Shown: piece after piece, positions 30,001 through 42,000 of the stretch
How positions within the stretch are numbered: the stretch's first letter is position 1
Layout of the letters: every line of letters begins with the position of its first letter
From: Arcuatula senhousia
Lineage: Eukaryota; Mollusca; Bivalvia; Mytilida; Mytilidae
NCBI GenBank assembly: GCA_963971305.1
Contig: OZ020309.1
Coordinates: 5,759,001-5,823,000 of the forward strand
Reading direction: 5' to 3'
DNA length: 64,000 bases
Notes under the pieces: generated by a model
Databases searched by the model: none
What the model saw: only the letters and a program-made list of their open reading frames with translations
What the model was told of the DNA's origin: nothing
Position numbers and translations under genes: made by a program

Positions 30001-33000
30001 TCAATATCTTTAAAGTTTAGAATTTTTTTTGTCTAATTGCATTCATTTGACGATAACAAGAAATCAAAGGCATTTTAAACAGTTGAAAATATAAGATATC
30101 TTTAAACTAAATCCTTTCTTAGATAAAAATATGGCGGAATTTTTTACCGCATTTTTTTCTGTACAATACAACTTAATTAAAACTGGTTATATCTCCTAAA
30201 CGATCAAAACAATCATCTTCAAACAAGAGCATCATGTGGTTGCTTTGACTTATTGAATTGAGGTTTTTTGTATATCAATCCTCGTTCTGGACCTTATAAG
30301 TGGTGTCTGCGTGATTCTTAAAAAGACTAGAACTGAAATGTTTTCAATAGAAAAATTATCTTTTATTTTATTATCTTTTTTAATTTTTTTTTTTCAATTT
30401 TATACACAAGGTTACTTTTGGGGAAGGCTGAGATGAGTCCATTGATTCTATAATGTAATAATCCTGAGGTAGTTTTCTCCACACATAACCTGTGCTATGA
30501 GATAGACATCCTAAGACAAGCAACTGAAAGAGGAAAGCATCAACACCATCTTCTACCTGAAAAGAAAACAAAATCTGTTAAATATGAATAAAATGAGATA
30601 TTTAAATACAAATCCTAGTATCTAAATTTATAAACGTAACAACATTGGGTTTAAAACAGGAATAAAAGGGGTTTATTTTGTTCAATTAAGATAACCTTTA
30701 TTACTTTTGATGATATTATCGCCTTTACCTTAGGACGTGTTGGTGTTTAAGGTTAGAGATCCCAAAAATAATGCCTAATTTAAATTTCCATTTTTTTTTA
30801 AAGAGTAGTTTAAGGTATATACTTTATCTTGTGTAAAGATATTGGCCCCCCTTTCCAGGTTTGTTTTCCAAAAAATAAGGCTCAAAGTTTTCCCAAATTA
30901 CTATACACTATATAGGAAAGGCCAAATAATTAGCATAAAATCTTGTTGCAGAAAAAATCCACGAATTTAGATTTTAAATTTTATTTGATAAAAATCAATG
31001 AAATACAATATAATTTGAAATAGAGCAATAAAAACTGGGGGTCACCAGCTTACTTTTCTGTCTACAATACAAATCGTTGTATTTTTTTTTCATTTTTCAA
31101 GATTATTATCTCCCTTGTTTTGTTTGAAAATTTTAGTGTTGAAGGAATAGTTGCTTTATTTGTATTAAAATTAATTTATTGATATTAAGTTTTATTAAAT
31201 GAAACTATTTAACACAAGTTTCAAGGTATTTGTGATATTTGCACTTGGTTTGCATTTTTAGCTGTTTTTGGTCACATGACAGGTTTCCTCACCAATCTTA
31301 ACGCCCTTTTTCGACGCACCCGGGCAATGTAGGGTTGTCATTTTTTGTGTGGAGGAAACCATTTTTTAGTTCTTTATACGAGTGACATTTTTAAAGTGTA
31401 TTTGCATTTGGGGAATTGAAATAAATTCGAAGTATCGGAATATTCTTTATAAATGAATTCGTTATATCCAAGATATTTTACATTGAAATTGCTAAAGTTG
31501 ATTGGATATTTGGTAAAGATTCGGCAAAAGCGTAAATTCGTTGTAAGCGAGTTTGTTTAATTCGAGTTTGACTGTATCAACAAGAGGTTTCCAGGAGTCT
31601 GAATCGCTAACGTGGTCCTCTATGCTCTTAAGTATATCTACTCCTACTAAGGGTCATCTGACAACTTTATCTAATCAATACTTCTATAGAGCTAATGAAC
31701 TGCAGTTTTTAGCAACCAACCGCTTTTCTCTATCTGCAATACTTATTATTTTATATGGGAGAATGAATAAAAACACAATTTTTTACTTTTAATGGGCATA
31801 TCTATATAAGGGGTAATATGACATTTTGGACCTAACGGAGATTTTTGAGGAGCCAAATCAGCTGAAGGTTTACACAATCAACAGCTTTTCTCTATCTGCA
31901 ATAGATTTCATTATATAAGCCAAAACATGAAAAAAGCGTTATTTCTTCCTTAAAAATTAGGATTCATCTGAAATTATCCACATAATGCAGACGTTTGTTA
32001 GGCTAAACGAGGTAAATGTTTACGCATGCAACAGCTTTTTATCTGCTGTAGTTTTCATTCAATAGGCCACAAACATATCTGTTTTTGACCTTTAAAGGGC
32101 CTAAACCCCTGTATAGGGTCACCAGACATTTGTAGAGCTCAATCAGCTTGAGGTTTAACTTAGTAACAGCTTTTTTCATTTTAAAAGTAATCCCAGCAGT
32201 GGTTTAAGGTGGCTCGAGGCATTTAAACTGAGCATCTTTTTGCACCTATTGGAATTTTATATAAAATTGATAAACTAACTGGACTTTGCATACAAAAAAC
32301 TTATACTATAATATATTTTATCAAGTTAAAAGCAATTGGGATAGAAAAAATGACATTTTAATCATTTTTAGAATTTCCCGTACTATATCAAAGGGAGATG
32401 ATTTATATAGAATGAATAGGCAATTTTTCAATTTTCATTAATTTCTTGAAAAAATGAACGGTGACCCCATATTTTTTTCAGACAATTTCAAAAAGCTTTA
32501 GAAACGAGACTCTCCTTCAGAATTTGAGCTGATTCTATAGTAAAAATTCATATTTAGGTGCCTCTATAGCTTTTTTCCTTATACATCCTATATAAAGATA
32601 TTGAACTTTGCTATTTTTAGAGAGCTGATAGCGCTCTAAAATGAACGGTGACCCTCTCATTTTGTTTGATATTTTTTATCTATACATTAAGGCCTATCAA
32701 TGTGCCAAAAATGAACAAAATCTTAAGTAGAATTCTAATAGCCCCGAGACACCTTAAGAGAACATCTTTGGAGAAACGTTAACGGTCTGTGGATGGACGA
32801 AGGACGCCTACATACTTGACAGTATTGATGATAGTCAGTTGAGGAAATAAGATCAGTAATCTATTGTATACACATTCAGCCATCAGTTAAACATCTTCCT
32901 ATATATTTTAATAAGTACAATTTTAAAGTTGCAATGCATTAGCCACTTAACATTTCGATATAATGTAACACAAAGGGTGCGCCTGAGAGGGATATTTAAT

Positions 33001-36000
33001 GGGAACATACATTTCAAACAGTGCATGATGGCTCGATGTCTTACAGCAAAACAAATTGTTTAAACTTTATTATCAAATTTAACAAAACTTTTTAAAAGGT
33101 TTAACTGAATGCTGCATAATATATACTATATATGTTTCGCAACACTGCCGATTTGAAAGAACATATTGTGTAAACTTTCAATTGAACATATATGAAAATG
33201 GTCAATTTTGAAGTTCTAAGGAATAAAAACATCTAAAAGGAACAGTCCTATAGAATTGACTGTCTACTAGTTTTGACGATCTTGATGTGTTAAACAAATG
33301 CAATTTAATTTTTGTAGATAACTTTATTAGTTTTTTAAGATATTGAGCTTTAAAAGTGAAAAGTTCGGAAAAATATCGGAAAAAGGGCAATCACTCCTAC
33401 ATAGGTAATTGGATTTTCTTGAGAATTGCAGTTCTGGTAGATCTTGATGCGCTGATCACTTTTGCTTCATCACAATTTTCATATCTGTAACCTTTTTGGA
33501 GTTATTTGCAAAAACTAGAGTTTACCCTTATGTTTTATTTTTAGCCATGGACGCCATATTTATAAGAATAAAAAATCACAACGTCAATTTTGTAGCACTC
33601 ATGCTAATAAACAACTGTACCAAGTTTGAATGTAATTGGATGTATGGTGTTAGACAAGTTAACGATTTGATTGTAATGATGAAATGCTGTAAAAATGGTC
33701 AAATTTGATGTTCTAAGGGAAATAACTCCTAAAAGGAACCGTCCTACAGCATTGACTCTAAACATTTATTATAGATCGTGATGTGCTGAACAATATACAA
33801 TTTAAATTTCTTCAATAACTTTGATAGTTTTCAAAATATAGAGCTTAATATGTGCAAATTTAGCCAAAAAAAATCGGAAAGAAGCAATAACTCCTACATG
33901 GGATATTGGATTTTCTTGAAAATTTCAGGGCTGGTCGATTCACTAGAGGCTCACAGGAGCCTGAATCGCTCACCTGATCTCTTATGCTAAAGCCTCTTAC
34001 CTAGTGTGCAACATGGTCTACATGTACTTGGTAAGTAACATTAGAAAAACTAGTTAGGATAGAAAACAAGAATACAAAGTTACAAAGCTTTCCATTTGAA
34101 AAAAAAACCAAACAAGGATGATCTGACAATTTCGACCCTGAAATCATTTTTGTAGATCTTAATGGGCTGAAATTTTGCAATGCTTACTATTCTTCTACCT
34201 TTTATGGCTTTTAAGATACAGTCCAAAAACTGTGAAAATTGTCAATTTAGTCGATTAAGGGGAAATAACTCCTATAAGGAGTCGTCCCACAACTTTGACT
34301 CGATTGAGAGTTTTGTAGAGCTTTTGATGCTGAAGAAGGAAAGTTGCTTATATACTTTTTGAGCTATAAGCTAAAAAAACTATGGTCTGCCCCCCTGTTC
34401 TATTTTTAGTAAGGGCGGCCATGTTGGTTGGTCGACGTTCAAAAATTTAACAAACTTGGTTGAGGACATCCTAAAGATTGAGTGTACAAAGTTTCAAAGC
34501 AATCCCATCAGTGGCTTCAGAGACGAAGGTTTTTAAAAAATTAGTTAAAATTGATAGAAAAATCAGTTAAAGGGGGATAACTCTTAAACGGTTCATCTGA
34601 CAATTTTGGCCCTGGTATAATTTTTGTAGATCTCAATGAGCTGGAGAATTTTGCAATGCTAACTTTTCCTCTAGCACTTACAGTTTTCAAGATACAATTT
34701 AAAAACTGTGAAAATGGTCAATTTTGACGATTTAGGGTAAATAACTCCTATAAGGAGTCGTCCCACAACGAAGGTTGCTTTGGATTTCTTTATCCCTTGT
34801 ACTTTTTGTGTTATAAGCTCAAAATATGGTCTGATCCCCCTGTTCTTTCTTTAGTAACGGGGGCCATGTTGGTTGGTCGACGTTCACAAATATCACAAAC
34901 TTGGTAGGAGCAATTCCACCAGTGTTTTCAGAGACAAAGATTTTAAAAAATCAGTTAAAATTGATTGAAAAATCAGGTGAAGGGGAATAACGGTTGATCT
35001 GACAATTTTGACCCTGAAATATTTTTTTGTAAATCTCAATGAGCTGAACAATTTACAATGCTAACTTTTCCTCTAGCACTTACAGTTTTCAAGATAAAGT
35101 CCAAAAACTGTGAAAATGGTCAATTTTGACGATTAAGGGGAAATAACTCCTATAAGGAGTCGTCACATAACTTTGACTTAATGGAGAGTTTTGAAGAGCT
35201 TTTGATGCTAAAGAAGATTGGTTCCTTCGGATTTTCTTATCTCTTATACTTTTTGAGCTATAAGCTAAAAGCTATGGTCTGACCCCCTGTTATTTTTTTT
35301 AGTAACGGCGGCCATGTTGGTTGGTCGACGTTCACAAATTTCACAAACTTGGTTGAGGACATCCTAAAGATCAAGTGTACAAAGTTTAAAAGCAATCCCA
35401 TCAGGATCCCTTCGGGTCAGGTGAGCTAAAGAAAGCAGAATTCTGTCTTTAGGAAATGGAATTGGCCCATAATCTTCAAAACTAAATGGTCTATTCATTT
35501 TTGTGAGTAAAATCTCATTTCCTGCTAAAGAATTTTTTTGACAAAATGCTATCTTTTCATTTATGAAAATCGCTGAGATGAAAACATTCCATAAGTGAGT
35601 GCTACGATCACACAATTGAAGTAAAATTCCATTTAAGGATCAGGCAGGGGGTGGCACATCCATATCACCTGAATTTAGATTTAAGGGTATAGATGCATTC
35701 ATTAAACCAAAAAATCCTTAATACAATGTTAACCTTTAACAATATAGTTGGTGCCTCAATAGTTTACTGAATGTAGGGAAATATTATGGCAGAGCATATT
35801 CCCTTGCTTTTTACTATAAAATGTAACTAAATTTTAACAGGTAATATCTCTTGTACAAAAAGCTAAAGAATGGTGTAAACATTCAATGATGAAAACACTT
35901 TGCTAAGGTTGCTTTACCAAATTCTTGTGATTTTCTCACATCTGGTCTGTAACCCATAAGGGCTCATCTGACAACTTCGACCTAATGGAGACTTTTATAG

Positions 36001-39000
36001 AGCTCATCGAGCTGAAGATTTAAGCAAGCCACAGCTTTTCTCTATTTTCTATAGTTTTCATTCTATATGCCAACAACATGACAAAAACATTCCTTTACCA
36101 TTAACAGACCATAACCCCTATAGGGAGTCATCTAACAACTTTGACCCAATAAATATTTTTTTGTAGAACTAAATGGGCTAATAATCTAAGCAAGCAACAG
36201 CTTTTCTCTGCCTGCTGTATTTTCATTAAATAGGACAAAAACATGAAAAATGTTTTTTGACATTTAAATGGCCATGAAGCCTATAAGAGTTTACCAGACA
36301 GCTCCAATCAAATGGAGACTATTTTACAGCTCAATGAGCTTAAAATTTAAGCAAGCAACAGGTTTGCACTAGTGTTTTTAACAATTTTTAATTTAACAAT
36401 CGTAAATTTCAATGACAAAAAATATCAGAAATTTATGGTAAAATCGTGTCAGACAAGTTAGACGACCAGGCGTATTATTACCTTCGGACACCTCTGGTGC
36501 ACCAGCAGCGGGGTTCGACCCGGTAGTTTCAAAACACTATACCATAAACGGGTATAAAACGGTTAATTATGTTTTACTGTACATCGATATTTCAAGGAGT
36601 AACCTATCATCAGCCGCATTTGAATCAAAAACATTGGAAGATAAAAATAATATTGAATGAAAAGTTCTCAAAACCAAACGGTTCGAACAGGAAAGCCAAA
36701 TCCAGCACCGATGATATCGACCATGTGCATTACAAAAAAAGAAACATGGTGTTTTAAACAAATTCGAATTTAACAATCCGAAATTTTCAATGAAATTTTT
36801 TTTAGAAATTTATTGGTTAAATCGTGTCAGACAAGTCTGACGATCAGGCTTGGGATTGCCCTCGGGGACCTCTAGTCCACCAGCAGCGGTGTTCGACCCA
36901 GTAGTTTCATAGTAGTTCCAAAACCATAAACAAGAGTTAACACTAAAGTATGTCTCGCCTGCCTGCACCATCAGAAACAATTATTCTTTCTTACTTCCAC
37001 GATATTTTGATTTTTCATTGATTTTCAGTTTCTGAGATCAATAGATGTTTATAGAAATTAAACATTGATAATATGTGCAATAAAAATAATTAGTCACTCA
37101 ACCAAACATCAAGGTCAAGGGCATATGCAAACCAAGTTTCATCAACCTAGGACCTATTGTTCTTGAGATATGGAGATGCTTACAAAACTTTTCCATTGCT
37201 TTTATATGCATTGAAAATTGTCAAAGTCACTCAACCGGAAAATAAAAGTCAAGGTCAAAAGATGGGGATACAGCTGTGCTAAGCTACTACTGGGGCATAT
37301 GCATACAAAGTTTCATCAACCTAGGACCAATAGTTCTTGAGATATGAAGGTGCTCATAAAACGTTTAAATTGCTATTCTATCCATTGAAAATGTTTAAAA
37401 TCGCTCAACCGGAAAATGAAGGTCAAGGTCAAAAGATGAGGACACAAAAATACTAAGCTACTACTGTAGCATATGCATACCAAGTTTCATTAACCTAGAA
37501 CTTATAGTTCTTGAGATATGGAGGTGCTCGCAAAACTGAACATTGCTATTATTTTTTTATTGAAAATTGTCAAATCACTCAACCGGAAAATCAAGGTCAA
37601 GGTCACGATGCAACATTGATAGGCTACTACTGAGGCATATGTATACCAAGTTTCATCAACCTAGGACTTATAGTTCTTTAGATATGGAGGTGCTCCTAAA
37701 ACTTTTCCATAAAGTTAACGCCGCCGCCGCCGCCGCCGGTAAAGTAACACCTATTTTTCGCTCTACTTCGCAGGCGAGACAAAAATGCTAGTTTTGACCT
37801 TAAAAGGGCCATAAGCCCTACAAAGGATCATCAGACAACTTCATCCAAATAGATACATTTGTAGGCCTTTAGACGCTGAAGATGGTACGTTGCATCAGAT
37901 TTTCTCCCATTCTTAATAAACTTTTTGTTTACAAGCCAAAACTGTGGTCTGAACCACTGGTTTATTTTAAGCAACGACGGTTATGTCTTTTGACGAATCA
38001 AAAATCGAAACACAAATTCTGTGTAGGACATCCTTATGATTAATCCTATCTTATTACATAGAATTCTGATCAATAATTTCAGAGCAGAAGAACTTTGAAA
38101 AATTGTAAACAGACGACGACGGAGGTCAAGTGATGATAATAGCTCATGTGGACCCCCGGTCCAGGTGATCTAAAAATGAGTACTTGAAAGGAAGAAATGT
38201 CCTTCTGAAACAGTTTTAGCTATTTTTTTAAGAGTTTTACGATAAAGAGGACATTTTCTCGAAAACCATGGAAAAAATATGTGTTTTCTTATCTCTCTGA
38301 TACACTTTTTTAAACAAATCAAACTTTATCATCATCGAAAAGTTACAGTTTTATCTTCATGTGTATTTAAGGATAAATTATCATTTGAAATTAAATATGC
38401 AGATATGGCCAGAAAAGCCAGAAAAATAGACATTTTTAAGAAGTCCTTCCTAAAACTGCCAAACTCATTAAAAACTCACATTTTATGTTTGATGTGATTG
38501 ACAACATAACATTTTAAAGAAGTGTCATGCGTAATGTTGTTATGAATTTTCTTATTTTTCCTTTGCTTTCCAAAACTTGACTTCAGGCTCGAGTAAAATC
38601 ACTCCACAAGATTGTTTCATATTTCTAAAATGTTACTTTATTTAATTTTTGTAAGATACAAAATTGTTCTAATATCCAAAGGTTCTTATATACAAAATAT
38701 TAGAATATTTCAATGAAATATAAAAGAGTGTAACATTTTAAAATGTTGTGAAGCTTAACTTTTAGCGGACTGTTTATAATAATTTGTTAAATGCATGTGA
38801 TATTTTTAAGTTATATGTACCATATTGAAAATATCGATATGAAAAATCCTTGGCTCAGTATTCTCTGGTGGAAGAGTTTCTTTCAGAAGAATGGTCATAA
38901 CAGAATCAATATTGATGGATGTTTCATACAAGGGAATTGTTATATTACTGTGACTTTCTCTGCGTTGGACTATGCTATCTAATTTTTCAACCATTCTTTT

Positions 39001-42000
39001 CTTGTATAATGTCTTTCCCACACCGGCCCTTGAAGACTTGACAACACGAACTGTAGACCTTGTGAAATAAAAAGTTATGCATATACACTTTTTTCCTGCC
39101 CAACAGGACGCATATACTAAAAACGTTATAAACTAACAAAGTTAAGTTATAAAGATTATCCAACAAAAACCGAAAATATATTTGTTAAGCTATGGTTATT
39201 GTATAAATTACAAACGTCATATCAATAGTACTAGTAAACAACACATAACATGTTAAATCTGTGTAGATAAGAGCCTATGATTATTTCTTTCCTTTTAAAT
39301 GGGCTTTATAATTATAATTGCTTTAAATATTATTATTTAGTTTCAAACTTTAAAAAAAAATTTATCGACAAGAAACTTAAATGTCCGTTTTCCATTGAAA
39401 TTGTATTGAATCTTACCTAAAGGTGACTAAAATTTGATAAAAATATAAATATACAAAAAAAACATACATGTACGTGTAGAACTATATTAACTTGTCAGTT
39501 TTGGGCTTTGCGAAATGCTTTTGGGATGGTAAAATTTATTTTATATCGTCAGAAAACTAAAACAAAATGATTGAAGATGACATCCACGACTTTTCCATTG
39601 TCCTAAATATATAGAAATAAGAAAAGAAATATTGAAAGAATTTTTTTAAATAAATATGAAACATATTTAGAATTTAAATCTTCTTCAATTCATTTGCAGT
39701 ATATTGCACCATTTATAAAAAGTCTAAAGAACTGATGAAGGAGGACTTTGTTACTGCATGCTTTTGATTTTATTTTACTTAATAATGTCCTTATATATGT
39801 TTATTGATTGTGTATGATTGTGTTGTTGTTTTGGGTTTATAATCATCCTGAGAAATAGTTATTATTATGAATTAATTAAAATGTATAAACAGACATAGGA
39901 ACGGTATCTCTTTTTTACGAAAAAATAACAAAAGGGTTATCGGTTAAACAATTAACAGTATATGAATATTCAGTCACCCGTATTTTATTATTTGTCTGGC
40001 ATCATTGTAAAACGATAGTTCGACGTTATTGACATAGGGTGGTTGTCAAAAAAGTTCACACCTCAACATTCGCTGTATAAAACAGTTTTTTTTCTCTTTT
40101 ATTAGAATTTCAAACCCTTTCTTGGTAAAGAATAAATTCAATTGTTTGTATACTGTTTGTAAAATCAAACAGGTAAAGCTGTAATTATTGCTTAGTTTAC
40201 TTTTCAAAGTCAACAAAGGATGCAGCCGAATATTGTCCACTGGTTTCAGCTATCAGTCTATGACGCAGAAATGTTTTAACCGCCTGGGTATCGACGGCTA
40301 ATTCGGGTTGGCGATATTTGTCTAGAACTGCAACAAGTCTGGATTTGTTTTCATTTTCTTTACTGCATATTACAACTAGCTTGTACTTTATTGCTGAAAT
40401 AGATATAGTTAGGTTTAACTAGTTGTTCTATGCATAGAAGCGGGGGTTCAAATTGACTTTGAATAACCTGTTTTATAACATTTCGTATATTTTTTCTCCG
40501 TTTACATAGAGTGTTTTTGTCGCTTGATATTTTGTGATATTGTAAGTTTAGGCGTGCCATAAAAAGTGATATTGAACGCTAGCTATGCAGTTACAGGGAC
40601 ATTCCCGTTTTCATTGTCTTTTATTCTTAGCCAATTGAATTTAACGCCAGTCCATTGTGACGTCATAAAGTTTTGTAAACAAGTTGGTTGATGTCAGAGA
40701 TAAACAAATAGGCGTTTTCAAAATGACGACATGGAAATCAAAAACAGAAAAATTTTAGAACACGAAACTATGGATGAATCAAGCGGTTTGTTTAAGGGAG
40801 CAAAAATATAAATCCACTGTAAAGTGAATGTTAAAACATACATCATCAAAAAAGAATGACACACAGAAATTACCTTTTTCTAACGTTACATTGTATAGTT
40901 TTACAAAAATTGCTTTTTATATTGAAATGTAATAAAACAGTTATGGCAGCCCCCTGCATGCAATATCATGTTTCATGGAACAATTAAATGTTCCATAAAA
41001 CATGATATTGCATACGATGAGCTGCCATACGTGTATATTATGTCTTTGAATATGGGCAAGTTGCAAGTTGACGAGCTGTGACAAGTTGTCGAAATAAAAT
41101 TATACTAATCTGCTGCTTTACATAGTTATATTTTAAGAAATAAAGCATATGGTCTGTTACTAGGTATATGGTATTTTGACCGCATGTTACCATTTATATA
41201 TATGTATACATACATGTATAGTGTCGCTATGTTACTAAAACAAGAGGCTCCCAGGAGCCTGAATCGCTCACCTGACATATGTGCCTGAAGTAAAGGTTAT
41301 TAGGCAAAATCTATTTGACGCTGAAAGGGTCATAAAATTAATAAGGGGGTCATCTGACAATATGGTGGATCTTAAGGTGCTGATCACTTTTGTTCTCAAT
41401 TAAAATCTAAAAATCTGTCACCCTTTTTGAGTTATTAGCAAACAAATGCAGTTTAACCTAATGTTCTTTTTTAGCCACAGTGGCCATGTTTTACAACTAA
41501 TCAAAAATCCCCACATCAGTTCTGTACACCTAATGCTAATAAACAACAATACTAAGTTTGGTTCCAATTGGACTTAAAATGTCAGAAGAATTAACGTATT
41601 CAATGTAATGCAGAAATGCTTTTTAAATGCTCAATTTTGACGTTTTAAGGGCAATAACTCCTCAAAGGAAAGGTCCTACAACGTTGACCCTGTTACATAT
41701 TTTGTAGATCTTGATGAGCTTAACAATATGCAATTTAAATTTCTCAAATATCTTGTATAGTTTTCAAGATATTGAGCTAAACAGGTGCAAAATTTGTAAA
41801 AATCCACAAAAAGGGCAATAACTCATACATGGGTTGTTGGATTTTCTTCACAATTTCAGAGCTGGTAGATCTTGTGGTGCTGACAACTTTTGTTTCCAAT
41901 CAAAATTTTTAAATCTGTCACCGTTTTAGAGTTATTTGCAAAAAACTGCAATTTACCCCTATGTTCTATTTTTAGCCACAGCAGCCATGTTTTACGACCA

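Noticed and set aside
40658..40665. TGACGTCA (CRE-like) as promoter element
   Set aside because: The same octamer also occurs at 57076 and 61911; without transcription data a single 8-mer in intronic DNA is not evidence.
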